Assembly: GCA_949289635.1 (NCBI GenBank)
Contig: CASEOS010000002.1
Location: 1-64,000, forward strand
Origin: an uncultured Eubacteriales bacterium
GTDB lineage: Bacteria > Bacillota > Clostridia > TANB77 > CAG-508
Reading direction: 5' to 3'
DNA length: 64,000 nt
The position numbers were made by a program, and so were the translations under genes. Each line of letters begins with the position of its first letter. Position 1 is the stretch's first letter. The notes under the pieces are model-generated. The model saw only the letters and a program-made list of their open reading frames with translations. It ran no database searches and had not been told where the DNA came from. Below are positions 53,084 through 62,014 of the stretch, one piece after another.

Positions 53084-54144
53084 TCTGTTAAGAATTCTTC
53101 CATTAAATCATATTTTCTAGAATAATCTTTTGTTTCTTCATTTGAAAGATAAACTTCTGATGTGTTGGTTTTTAAAAATTCAATGATTTCATAAACATCT
53201 ATCCAAATTTCATTTGGACTATCTACTTGTGATTCATCAAAAATAAGTTGCATACCAAAATGTAAGTGAGCAACATTTATATTATTTACATTTTCTTTTA
53301 TACTATATCCTGTCATTCCTAAATATCCAATAACATCACCAGCTTTTACTGTATCTCCTTGTTCCAATCCTTCTACATAAGGGTGGTCTTTTCGTAGATG
53401 AGCATAATAGTAATATCGTTTTCCATCAAAACTCCTAATGCCAATACGCCAGCCACCATATTGATTCCATCCGAGTTGTTCAACTATGCCAGATTCTACT
53501 GCTATGATAGGTGTTCCAATACTTCCCATTAAATCATTTCCTAAATGAGTTCTTTTAAATCCATAAGATCTAGAATTTCCAAAGTCTTTATAATGTGTAA
53601 AATAATAATTTTTGGCAATTGGTAAAAAGGCTTTTAAGCCATATTGATTTTTAAAAACTTTTTGATTATTTTCGTCTAATGTTTCAATAGAATAATTGCC
53701 AATAAAACCACTTAAAACAGCAGAATAAGCTTCTAAATAATAGTCATAAAAGGTTAGTGTAGATGTAAGTTCTTCCATTGATTTTCCATTTTTTAAATTT
53801 TCTACGATTTTATTTAAATCATTTTCATTAAAATTTTTAAAATTTCCACCATAGATACAAGCTAAATAAGCTAATAATTCAATCCAATTATATGTGGTTT
53901 CTTCATTGCTATTATGTGAATGGATGTCTAATTCAGAAGTTAATTTTAAAACATGGCAAGGGACAGTAAAATCTACCCATTTTATATAATCTTCTTCACT
54001 ATCAGTATTTACTTCAATAGATTGTAAATGCTTTTGACTGAAATAAAAAATGAAAGAAGAAAATAAAAACACAATTAACGCTAGCATAGATATACATATA
54101 TTTATGATACAATTCTTTTTTATATGTATCGATTTTATAATCAA
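53080..54144 (-). CDS. Membrane-anchored M23-family peptidase/LytM-like protein
   Basis: A 354-residue protein beginning at TTG behind GAGGTG. One N-terminal membrane helix, a helical stretch, then a LytM/M23 domain (about 190-305) with zinc ligands in THLGNDLMG and VAHLHFG, and GIVEQLGWNQYGG, YYYAHL, GDVIGYLGMTG between them. Likely cuts peptidoglycan cross-bridges or regulates other hydrolases. The ligands are present, so activity is plausible. Confidence 0.85.
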   Translation of the reverse strand: MIIKSIHIKKNCIINICISMLALIVFLFSSFIFYFSQKHLQSIEVNTDSEEDYIKWVDFTVPCHVLKLTSELDIHSHNSNEETTYNWIELLAYLACIYGGNFKNFNENDLNKIVENLKNGKSMEELTSTLTFYDYYLEAYSAVLSGFIGNYSIETLDENNQKVFKNQYGLKAFLPIAKNYYFTHYKDFGNSRSYGFKRTHLGNDLMGSIGTPIIAVESGIVEQLGWNQYGGWRIGIRSFDGKRYYYYAHLRKDHPYVEGLEQGDTVKAGDVIGYLGMTGYSIKENVNNINVAHLHFGMQLIFDESQVDSPNEIWIDVYEIIEFLKTNTSEVYLSNEETKDYSRKYDLMEEFLTE

Positions 54145-54335
54145 TCTAAACACCTCATAAAAATATATGAAAAGAAAATGAAAATCATGACGACTACTTG
54201 TGGAGAGAAAAAATCAAATACAGAGTTGTGAAATGTTTTTGGTAAAACTATTTACGAAATTTGAATATTATATTAAAATGAAAATATAGGTGATATATTA
54301 ATAAAATATATATTCAATAATAGGAGGGAGGAAAA

Positions 54336-54797
54336 ATGAATAAATACATGAAGATAGCAAAACAAAATGCAGAAGAGGGAATCAATAGGGGAGAAGGAGG
54401 ACCATTCGGTGCAGTTATTATAGATAAAGAAGGAAATATTATTTCAAACGGAAATAATCAAGTAATAAAGAACAATGATCCAACGGCACATGCAGAAATT
54501 GTTGCAATTAGAGAAGCTTGTGAGAAATTACATACATATGATTTATCAGATTATATATTATATACATCTTGTGAACCATGTCCGATGTGTTTATCATCCA
54601 TTATTTGGGCAAATATAAAAGAAGTGTATTATGGTTGTACAAAAGAAGATGCTGGAGAAATTGGATTTCGAGATGATATGATTTATGAATATTTGAAGGG
54701 AAACAATTCTAATTTAATTGATTTAAAAAAGGTGGATAGAGATGAATGTTTAGAGGTGTTTAAAAAGTACAAAGAAATAGGTGGAGTTATTTATTAA
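54336..54797 (+). CDS. guaD: Guanine deaminase-like cytidine-deaminase-fold enzyme
   Basis: A 153-residue zinc deaminase resembling Bacillus GuaD over its length: GGPFGAVIIDKEGNIISNGNNQVIKNNDPTAHAEIVAIREAC, then YTSCEPCPMCLSSIIWANIKEVYYG, then AGEIGFRDDMIYEY. The HAE and PCPMC motifs bind zinc. It would convert guanine to xanthine. The tRNA adenosine deaminase TadA is related, but the C-terminal region fits GuaD better. Strong GGAGGGAGG site. Confidence 0.85.
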   Translation: MNKYMKIAKQNAEEGINRGEGGPFGAVIIDKEGNIISNGNNQVIKNNDPTAHAEIVAIREACEKLHTYDLSDYILYTSCEPCPMCLSSIIWANIKEVYYGCTKEDAGEIGFRDDMIYEYLKGNNSNLIDLKKVDRDECLEVFKKYKEIGGVIY

Positions 54798-54845
54798 AAT
54801 AAAAAATATAAACCGTTGATATATACATATATTCAACGGTTTAAA

Positions 54846-54922
<77 letters not shown>

Positions 54923-55069
54923 ATACCTAATATTATAACGGTTTATCGTTAATTTTACAATACTTTTTATTGGATTTTTCAAATTATTTTCATTAAAGGA
55001 AAATAAAATTTAAAAAAAGCCTTGCAAACCATAAAAAAATGTGCTATTATATATAAGCATGAAATAAAT

Positions 55070-55145
55070 CGAGGTGTAGCGCAGTTGGTAGCGCGCGTGG
55101 TTTGGGACCATGAGGTCGCAGGTTCGATCCCTGTCACCTCGACCA
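55070..55145 (+). tRNA. tRNA-Pro (anticodon TGG), integration target
   Basis: Acceptor CGAGGTG/CACCTCG, anticodon loop TTTGGGA, T-loop TTCGATC, encoded CCA. Its 3' end forms the left attachment site of the element that follows, and the gene remains intact. Confidence 0.95.
55135..55145 (+). other. attL core of the tRNA-Pro element
   Basis: CACCTCGACCA, the last 11 bases of tRNA-Pro, is repeated in direct orientation at 63456-63466 just past the integrase gene. Confidence 0.8.
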
Positions 55146-55254
55146 TACGATAGCAATTTTGAGAGAACTCAAGGAAATTGCAAAAGTCTGAAAGGGTATT
55201 AATCAATGGATTTTGGTTAATACTCTTTTTCTATGCAGTTCTCAAAAATTCTAT

Positions 55255-55345
55255 AAAAAGTTCTAAAATAGTTCTAAAATTTATGTTTTAAAAAAATTTT
55301 AGGTGTATAAAAAATGTTTTAAAAAGTTTTAAAAAACTGTATAGA
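55255..55345. other. Possible iteron-like origin region before the initiator gene
   Basis: Short direct repeats of the form A/T-GTTCTAAAA and GTTTTAAAA recur five or so times (55257-55335) upstream of the RepA_N-like gene. Such AT-rich iterons are common at plasmid-type origins, but the repeats are imperfect. A further copy-like stretch lies near 63375-63395. Confidence 0.35.
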
Positions 55346-55403
55346 ACTTAATATGCTCTTTCATCAAAAATAAAGACAATGGAAGTCTTAGAAGGGATGA
55401 AAG

Positions 55404-56351
55404 ATGAACAAAATAAATTTTTATAAAATAAATGAAACATTGAATAATAAATATTATCAAATACCACAAGAATTATTTGTTAATAGATTATATAAACAAA
55501 AATTAAATTCAGATAGTAAAATATTATATGCTTTTCTACTTGATAGATTATCTTTATCACAAAAACACCATTGGTTTGATAAAGAAGGTAGAGTTTATTT
55601 AATATTTACAAGAGAAGAAGTACAAAATAAACTTTGTTTATCTGAAAAGACAGTTACAAAAGCATTTAAACAATTAGCAGAAGTAAATTTAATTGCAGAA
55701 AAAAGACAAGGGTTAGGGAAACCCAATTTGATTTATGTTGGTAAAATCCAACACGAAAATATAAAGAATTTTGTAGATATGGAAAATTTACAAGTCTTGA
55801 TCAGTAAAAATTACGGTTCTGGAGAAGTAGAAAATACAATTCTTGATATGGAAAATTTACCTACAATCAATCCTAATAATATCAAAACTAATATAATCAA
55901 TACTGAATCTATCAATCCTCAAAGTAATGAAGAAAGTATTTCATTAAATGATGTAAAAGAAAAATGTAGATTAAATGAATTTACAACAGAAGAAAAGTCA
56001 ATATTAGAAGATGTTATAGATAGATTATATTATGCAGATAATTTAAAAGTAGGAAATGTAATAATAACTAATTCAAAAATATTATCAAAGATTTCTTTGA
56101 TTAATAAAGATAACTTAATTCAATTATTAGATATTGCTAGAAACAATAATAGTATTAAAAATATAACAAATTATTTAGTGATTTGTTTATATAATAATTT
56201 GGGTAATTCTAATATAAATATAGCGACAAGTAATATAGCAAATAATAAAACTACTATATATAATCGTGATTATGAAAGAAAATATCCAGATGGATTTTTC
56301 GATAGCCTATATGCTAACTTTGCTGGCGAAAATGCAGTAGCACCTTCGTAG
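55404..56351 (+). CDS. RepA_N-like replication initiator
   Basis: A 315-residue protein. The N-terminal about 110 residues match the RepA_N domain: YYQIPQELFVNRLYKQKLNSDSKILYAFLLDRLSLSQKHHWFDKEGRVYLIFTREEVQNKLCLSEKTVTKAFKQL. This contains a winged helix, with the usual GLGKPNLIYV after it. The C-terminal domain is variable. In integrated elements such proteins drive rolling or theta replication of the excised circle, or are relics. Confidence 0.8.
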   Translation: MNKINFYKINETLNNKYYQIPQELFVNRLYKQKLNSDSKILYAFLLDRLSLSQKHHWFDKEGRVYLIFTREEVQNKLCLSEKTVTKAFKQLAEVNLIAEKRQGLGKPNLIYVGKIQHENIKNFVDMENLQVLISKNYGSGEVENTILDMENLPTINPNNIKTNIINTESINPQSNEESISLNDVKEKCRLNEFTTEEKSILEDVIDRLYYADNLKVGNVIITNSKILSKISLINKDNLIQLLDIARNNNSIKNITNYLVICLYNNLGNSNINIATSNIANNKTTIYNRDYERKYPDGFFDSLYANFAGENAVAPS

Positions 56352-56484
56352 AATTTTGCTCTGATATGAAGTTGCAAGAGATACTTTAAAATGCAACTTC
56401 ACTATATTTTATAAAGGCTATTGCCATTATAAAATATAGCCTAAAAAATGCTTTAGCAGTTTTTAGGAAAACCCCGTAGGGCAC

Positions 56485-56530
56485 ACAGACAAACTTGTTT
56501 GTCTAGTGTGTTAGACAAGAAAATCTTATC
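56485..56530 (+). other. oriT of pMV158/MobV type
   Basis: Inverted repeats TTGTCTA/TAGACAA flank the core TAGTGTG (56504-56510) followed by TTA, the same core and nick position known for pMV158-family oriT (TAGTGTG/TTA). It lies 50 bases before the relaxase start. The 200-base gap between rep and mob otherwise holds only short repeats. Confidence 0.75.
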
Positions 56531-56562
56531 TTGTGAGTTTGAGAGAGAGCAAGGAAGAAAAT

Positions 56563-57786
56563 ATGAGTTATGCCATAATTAGAAATGAAAAATTAACTAG
56601 GGCAAAAGCTATGGGAGCATATAGGCATAATGAAAGAAAAGCAAAAAATCATTCAAACAAAAATATAGATAGTAGTAAAACAGAATTAAATTATTATATA
56701 AAGAAAAATGAATTAAGTTATATAAAAGAGTTTGATAGAATAAAAGAAAAGTACAATTTAAAAGGTCAAATAAGAAGTAATAGCATTATAATGTGTGAAA
56801 TGATATTTACTTCTGACCAAAAATTTTTTGACGAAATAGGTTATCAGGAAAGTAAACGATATTTTCAAGAAAGTTATAATTTTATATGCAACTACAAAAA
56901 TTTAGGAGAAGAAAATATTATATCAGCAGTTGTTCATATAGATGAAGATACACCACATATGCACTTGTTATTTATTCCAGTAGTTCATACAAAAGATAAG
57001 CAAGGAAATAAAATTGATAAAGTTTGTTCTAGAGATTTTTGGAAAGGCAAAAATAGTTATAGAGATTTACAAAATGCTTATTTTAAGCATATTTCTGAAA
57101 AGGGTTTTAAATTAGAAAGAGGAGAATTAGTAGAAATAACAAATAGAGAACATTTTTCAATACAAGAGTATAAACAAATTACAAATTATGAAAATACTAA
57201 ACAAATATTAAAAGATATTAAATTAGAACTGCCAGAAACACCTGATATAAAAGATATTAAAAAGATTATGCTAAACAGAGATGAAAAAATAGAAAATGAG
57301 ATTATTAAGCCAAAGGATGAATTAATACAAAAACTCCATCAAGAAAATGTTTCATTGCATAAAGAATTATCAAAACAAACCAATATTATTGATAAATCAG
57401 AGAAATTTGAAACAGAAAGAAAATCATTGACAGCAGACAATATTGAATTAAAAGCAAAATGTAGAAAACTTGAATTGGATTTTAAGCAAAAGGAAAAAGC
57501 ATTAAAAAATAAATACGAAGATGAAACTTATAGAATAGATTACCAATATCAGAAAATTATAAATAAATTAGAAAAAGAAAATAACTATTTAAAGAAAGTT
57601 ATCGATAGATTTAAAATTACAGTTCAAAAGTTTATTATTTGGATTTGTCATAAGTTTTCTGCTCCATCTGAAGAAGATTTGATAAGAGATTTTGAAAAAG
57701 AGACATATATGGACTTTGATGTTGAAAGGCAAATGGATATAAAAAATTCTGAAATAGAAAAACAAGAAGATGAGTTAGAATATTAA
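56563..57786 (+). CDS. mobV: MobV-family relaxase (Pre/Mob)
   Basis: A 407-residue relaxase. The MSYAIIRNEKL start and RHNER are typical of Pre/Mob proteins. The metal-binding His triad region is HIDEDTPHMHLLFIPV near residues 127-140. Then come SYRDLQNAYF and GFKLERGE, and a long coiled-coil (about 240-370). It nicks oriT and leads the transferred strand, using a helper's secretion channel. ATG at 56563 with AAGGAAG upstream gives the conserved N-terminus. Confidence 0.88.
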   Translation: MSYAIIRNEKLTRAKAMGAYRHNERKAKNHSNKNIDSSKTELNYYIKKNELSYIKEFDRIKEKYNLKGQIRSNSIIMCEMIFTSDQKFFDEIGYQESKRYFQESYNFICNYKNLGEENIISAVVHIDEDTPHMHLLFIPVVHTKDKQGNKIDKVCSRDFWKGKNSYRDLQNAYFKHISEKGFKLERGELVEITNREHFSIQEYKQITNYENTKQILKDIKLELPETPDIKDIKKIMLNRDEKIENEIIKPKDELIQKLHQENVSLHKELSKQTNIIDKSEKFETERKSLTADNIELKAKCRKLELDFKQKEKALKNKYEDETYRIDYQYQKIINKLEKENNYLKKVIDRFKITVQKFIIWICHKFSAPSEEDLIRDFEKETYMDFDVERQMDIKNSEIEKQEDELEY

Positions 57787-57794
57787 CAAATATA

Positions 57795-57823
57795 AAAAAT
57801 GCCACATTGAGTGGCAATTTTTT
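57795..57823. terminator. Bidirectional terminator after mobV
   Basis: TGCCAC/GTGGCA stem, 5-base loop, T-run to the right and A-run to the left. Confidence 0.7.
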
Positions 57824-57828
57824 ATAAA

Positions 57829-58485
57829 TTAATTTATTTTCTTTAATGATATAGAAGAATTTATCACTAAATTGATACAATTATTTGCTTTTAATGTTAT
57901 ATTTTGTTTAGAGCCAACATCTGATAATTCTATTGTATCTAGGGTTTTAGATTCATCATGACCTGAAGAATTTTTATATATTTCAGTATCCTCTATAAAA
58001 AACATTGCATTTCTTACTAATGCCTCAACCTCATATTCTCCCTCTGGTAAAAAGTATTTTATATAATTTTGACCATCATATGTAACAGTTTTACCATATT
58101 TTCCTAATTCACCATATTTTAATACAATAGAATTAGAATCAGTGTTTTCAAAATCAACATTTTCATTAGTATAAATTGCTTCACCTTTTAAATCTTTGTT
58201 TATAGATGCTAATTGATTATTATCATAAGCATAAACATAATAAATATCATTATTATATGTGATTTTATATCTTGGACCATTAGCCCAATCATCAATTTGA
58301 GCGATTCTTTCTATTCCAGAAGAATTAAGGTTAATTTCTTCAAATGCTTTTTCTATATTGCTTTTTAATTCTGCATTATCAAAGTCTTCCCATTTTTGCA
58401 TCGGATTATCTAATACAGCTATAATAATTGCAATTACAATAAAAATAATTACTACTAAAAAAATACCACGTAATATTTTTCCCAT
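57829..58485 (-). CDS. Membrane-anchored hypothetical cargo protein
   Basis: A 218-residue protein with one N-terminal membrane helix (GIFLVVIIFIVIAIIIAVL) and an exposed beta-rich domain of unknown family. ATG at 58485 has GGGGGATACT upstream. It is divergent from the XRE regulator. Topology suggests a surface or envelope role. Confidence 0.5.
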   Translation of the reverse strand: MGKILRGIFLVVIIFIVIAIIIAVLDNPMQKWEDFDNAELKSNIEKAFEEINLNSSGIERIAQIDDWANGPRYKITYNNDIYYVYAYDNNQLASINKDLKGEAIYTNENVDFENTDSNSIVLKYGELGKYGKTVTYDGQNYIKYFLPEGEYEVEALVRNAMFFIEDTEIYKNSSGHDESKTLDTIELSDVGSKQNITLKANNCINLVINSSISLKKIN

Positions 58486-58638
58486 AATAGTATCCCCCTT
58501 ATTTATATTTTCGATATATATAATAACATAGTTAATTTTACTTTTCAATAATTTTTATAAAAAATCGCTTTATTAGAGATAATAAAATAGACATAAATAT
58601 TACAATTTAATCGTTAATAAAGCGAATGAGGGGTAATA

Positions 58639-58881
58639 ATGAAAATAACAAAATATAATAATTTTAAAAATATATCTGGAAAAAAATTAAAAGAGTTGAG
58701 GAAACAAGCTAAACTTTCACAACAAGATTTAGCTGAAAAATTGCAATTGCAAGGAATAGATTTAACTTCAAAAGAAATTTCAAAGATTGAAACTAATAAA
58801 AGATTAGTTCAAGATTTTGAATTATTTGCTTTTTCTAAAATATTTGGGGTGTCTGCAGATGAATTTAATACCGAAAATTAG
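58639..58881 (+). CDS. XRE-family helix-turn-helix regulator
   Basis: 80 residues. The HTH_3 domain is KKLKELRKQAKLSQQDLAEKLQLQGIDLTSKEISKIETNKRLVQDFELFAFSKIFGVSADE. Probably the element's repressor. Preceded by GAGGGGTAAT. Confidence 0.85.
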   Translation: MKITKYNNFKNISGKKLKELRKQAKLSQQDLAEKLQLQGIDLTSKEISKIETNKRLVQDFELFAFSKIFGVSADEFNTEN

Positions 58882-58944
58882 TAATAAAATTCTGATTTTT
58901 TGAAATTTTTTACGAAAATACTGTACTTTTTTCAAAATTTAGTG

Positions 58945-59070
58945 TATAATTTTAATAGATAAATGAATAATATATATTATAAATAGTATTATTTATATTG
59001 GTCTCACAAGGACCAAACCCGTGTAGACGCAGAGCGTCGCAAAAAGCCATTCAAACGAATGGCTTTTTAT
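58945..59070 (+). ncRNA. Candidate structured transcript downstream of the XRE gene
   Basis: TATAAT at 58945-58950 is followed by three consecutive stem-loops: TTGGTC/GACCAA (58999-59019), GACGC/GCGTC (59029-59039) and AAAAAGCCATTC/GAATGGCTTTTT with a T-run (59041-59068). This would give an RNA of about 110 bases with an intrinsic terminator. The matching -35 box is poor. It may simply be the 3' end of the XRE transcript and of the convergent cargo operon. Confidence 0.35.
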
Positions 59071-59750
59071 TATAGTCTTTTATTTTTCAGTTGTCTTATA
59101 ATTCCTAAAATATCTTTTACACTAAAAAAGTATTTTTCAGCTCTAGTAAGTGGAACATTATGATTATGTTTATATACTATTTTATCTATAAAAGTTAGCA
59201 TATCAGAAACTTGAAACAATCTTTTCTCCTTATGGTCAAATTCAATTCTATGCTCAACATTATTTTTAGTAATTAATAATGTATCAATAATTGCACCTAG
59301 TGCTTCTTGTCCATTGTCATAATAAACAACTACTTTTTCAAACTGATTCATATAATTACTAATAGATTCAAAAAATTTATTTATCTCAATGGCTAATTCT
59401 CTGTTTAATTGAGTTTTACTATTTTTAAATCTTTTATCAATTATGATAGTATGTATTTTTACTTTAACTCTTTTTGAAAAATAAAATATAGCCCAAAAAA
59501 TATTTTTTCTTTGTTCAAGCTTCAAGTATGAATAATCTCCTCTTTTTGCGACTAGATCAGCAAGATGTATCATACCGTCATAATTGGCTTTTTTTAATCT
59601 ATTATTTAAATATTCTAAATCATTAACTATTGAATCATCACTCTCATGTATTGTAAAAGAAACTCCATATAAATCTGAACTTCCGTCTACAAATCCAAAG
59701 TCACCACTTTCGTCAATGAATATATTTAGTCTTCGCTTTATAATAATCAC
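59070..59750 (-). CDS. DUF3800 domain protein
   Basis: A 226-residue protein. The start is the DUF3800 signature RLNIFIDESGDFGF, followed by MIHLADLVAKRG, VVVYYDNGQEALG and FQVSDMLTFI, which keep the conserved acidic residues of this RNase H-like fold. GTG at 59750 directly follows the stop of the upstream membrane protein, so translation is probably coupled. DUF3800 genes are frequent on mobile elements and near defence genes; the biochemical activity is not established. Confidence 0.75.
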   Translation of the reverse strand: MIIIKRRLNIFIDESGDFGFVDGSSDLYGVSFTIHESDDSIVNDLEYLNNRLKKANYDGMIHLADLVAKRGDYSYLKLEQRKNIFWAIFYFSKRVKVKIHTIIIDKRFKNSKTQLNRELAIEINKFFESISNYMNQFEKVVVYYDNGQEALGAIIDTLLITKNNVEHRIEFDHKEKRLFQVSDMLTFIDKIVYKHNHNVPLTRAEKYFFSVKDILGIIRQLKNKRL

Positions 59751-60377
59751 CTACTTTTTGTTTTTTTCTGGTACATTGGATAGATCTTGCAATCTAGTTT
59801 TAATACTTACTTCAGTATTAGCAATTAATAATAATATTTTTGATGTAAAATCTTTTATTGCATTTAAATTTAATTTATCTTCCTGTTTATCTCCAAGTAA
59901 TTTTAAACTATCAGATATTAAATCACAATTTTCTTGTAATTCTCCAATAATTGACATGCTATAATCAAATATATTATCTGGTATATATGATTGATATAAT
60001 AAACTAAACTTCTTTAAATTAATAATAGTTTCTAATAATTTTAGTCCCGTACTTTTAGCTATGTCGAATCTTTTTTTTATGTCAAATCCAAATTCATTTA
60101 TTGTACTAGATTTAAAATCTTGGATATCTACAATTAAATCTGCAAAAATACAATCTATTTTTTCATAATATTCAAATTCTTTTTTCAATAAAATGTCATA
60201 TGCAGATAATGTTCTACTATATTTATTTTTTAATTTTTCTATGCTTTTATCAGCAGAAGATTCTATTATAGTATCAATATATTTTTTTAAAATATTTTTA
60301 AAAAATAATAGACAAGCTATAATAATAGAAATAGTTCCTCCCAATTCGATTAATAAATCTTTAAAAAATGTTTCCAT
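59751..60377 (-). CDS. Membrane-anchored coiled-coil protein paired with DUF3800
   Basis: A 208-residue protein. It has one N-terminal membrane helix (LGGTISIIIACLLFF) and a long helical cytoplasmic part (about 35-195) without known motifs. It abuts the DUF3800 gene with no gap and follows the DUF6076-like gene by 11 bases, so all three are one operon. The arrangement of a membrane helical protein with a nuclease-fold partner recalls sensor/effector pairs, but no function is known. Confidence 0.55.
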   Translation of the reverse strand: METFFKDLLIELGGTISIIIACLLFFKNILKKYIDTIIESSADKSIEKLKNKYSRTLSAYDILLKKEFEYYEKIDCIFADLIVDIQDFKSSTINEFGFDIKKRFDIAKSTGLKLLETIINLKKFSLLYQSYIPDNIFDYSMSIIGELQENCDLISDSLKLLGDKQEDKLNLNAIKDFTSKILLLIANTEVSIKTRLQDLSNVPEKNKK

Positions 60378-60388
60378 AATTCCTCCGA

Positions 60389-61492
60389 TTATTTATTTTC
60401 CATCATCCACTTATACAACTCATCTTCTGTAGCTTTACCTTGCTTATAATCTCTTATTTTACTTTGTGCAAGTTTTTTCCAACTATCAAAATCCTTCTTT
60501 AATTTTTTATTGTTATCACTTCTAGCAACTTCCATAAATTTCTTCTGATATGCTTTTCTATATTCTAATAAAGCTGGTATTTTTTCTAAATTCTTTTTAT
60601 ATGTTTGCTTTGCTCCTTTTTCCCTACAACTTTTTCCATCTTCACTTGGTAAATCACAATATAATTCATCTTGCCTAACTGATGGAACGAAGTATCTACC
60701 ACAATATTGACAGCTCTTAATTGGTAAGTTAGAATTTTTGACAAACTGCTCTAATACTACAAAAACAATATTGCTTAGTTTTTCACTTGTATATACATTT
60801 GTCATTGGTATAAAAGAATCATTTTTATCTAGTTCTTTAGTTAAATTTTCTAGTGATTGGTTACCATATTTTAAGTATTTATCTGAATATGTATCTAAAA
60901 TAACCTCAATATCATTTGAATATGAATATACATCATTATGATGAGTAACTAAAGAGGCAATGAATTTTGAACTCGGTTTGCTTTCTTTTAATTCTTCATT
61001 TCCATTTAAATTATATACAAAATCCACACATTTTCTAAAATTATATTGTATATCTGATAAATACCCATAACTATCTTCATATACTCTTTTCATTATTTTT
61101 AGTAGTTCTTCTTCGTTTGAATATGTATTCATCAATTCTTTATCTGGTATATATTCTTTTAACAATTCAAATCCATATAAATAGAAAAATGTATTATAAG
61201 CATTATTAAAGTTTGAAAAATCTGCATTTAATAAATTAATTAAAAGTCTTCCAAATTGTTCTGCAAAAGGATAAAGAATAGTAGCTGGATGTTTTGGTGC
61301 TGTATCTTTTTGACTCGGTTTTTTCTTATAAAAATTTTTTTCTTGTATTATTTTTCTTTTAAAATTTTCTAAATCATCATTAAAATCAGTCTTATACATA
61401 TATAAAGGTGTTGAATAATATTCCTCTTTAGAGTCTACATCAAACCAAATATAAAATCCTTCATTAAAAGGATATTGAGGTAATTTTCGCAT
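60389..61492 (-). CDS. DUF6076-like protein with zinc-ribbon
   Basis: A 367-residue protein. The C-terminal part has CQYCGRYFVPSVRQDELYCDLPSEDGKSCREKGA, a four-Cys cluster seen in DUF6076 and related CGNR-like proteins of clostridial mobile elements, followed by a basic helical end. The N-terminal 270 residues are helical. It is first in the cargo operon, preceded by GGGGGAAC. Function unknown. Confidence 0.65.
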   Translation of the reverse strand: MRKLPQYPFNEGFYIWFDVDSKEEYYSTPLYMYKTDFNDDLENFKRKIIQEKNFYKKKPSQKDTAPKHPATILYPFAEQFGRLLINLLNADFSNFNNAYNTFFYLYGFELLKEYIPDKELMNTYSNEEELLKIMKRVYEDSYGYLSDIQYNFRKCVDFVYNLNGNEELKESKPSSKFIASLVTHHNDVYSYSNDIEVILDTYSDKYLKYGNQSLENLTKELDKNDSFIPMTNVYTSEKLSNIVFVVLEQFVKNSNLPIKSCQYCGRYFVPSVRQDELYCDLPSEDGKSCREKGAKQTYKKNLEKIPALLEYRKAYQKKFMEVARSDNNKKLKKDFDSWKKLAQSKIRDYKQGKATEDELYKWMMENK

Positions 61493-61668
61493 TTTTTGTT
61501 CCCCCTAAAACTAAATGTGAAATATTTTAAAATTATTTTATAAATGTGTTGACAAATATAAAATAAGATTATATAATCAATTTACAATTTTAAAAAGTTT
61601 TGATAAATCTTTCACAATGTATTTATACTATATTAGTTAAAGATTGTCAAGGAAAGGAGGTCAAAAAT

Positions 61669-61866
61669 ATGCAGAATATTGAAGATTTTGAGATTAAATT
61701 ATATTCTACTGATGATGTATGCAAATTATTGCATATTGGAAAACAGAAATGTTTACAATTATTTCATTCTGATGAATTTCCAAGTATCAAAATAGGTAGA
61801 AAATTTTGGGTAAAAGCAGACTGCTTGAATGAATTTTTAAGCCATAAAAGAATTATGGCAGAGTAA
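61669..61866 (+). CDS. xis: Excisionase-like helix-turn-helix protein
   Basis: 65 residues: LYSTDDVCKLLHIGKQKCLQLFHSDEFPSIKIGRKFWVKADCLNEFL is a MerR-like/excisionase winged helix. ATG at 61669 has AAAGGAGG, making this start clear. Placed before the integrase as in many Gram-positive elements. Confidence 0.8.
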   Translation: MQNIEDFEIKLYSTDDVCKLLHIGKQKCLQLFHSDEFPSIKIGRKFWVKADCLNEFLSHKRIMAE

Positions 61867-61871
61867 AAAAT

Positions 61872-61908
61872 AAGAAGACTTAAATCTGCAACATTTAAAT
61901 CTTCTAAG
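61872..61908. repeat. Hairpin between xis and int
   Basis: AGAAGACTTAAAT pairs with ATTTAAATCTTCT (one mismatch) around a short loop, followed by further short repeats (AACAGG/CCTGTT). Probably limits integrase expression. Confidence 0.5.
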
Positions 61909-62014
61909 CTAAACAGGAAATGCCCTGTTCAAATAGTTTGTAAAATTATTATACTACCAAAATAAAAATAGAGCAAGGTATTTCCTCAAAAAAATATGAA
62001 ATGGAGGAAATAGT

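Noticed and set aside
55146-55400. CRISPR-like repeats near the element start
   Set aside because: The repeats are short (9-10 bases), imperfect and without regular spacers, so an iteron-like origin is a better reading. No CRISPR array or cas gene was seen anywhere in the window.
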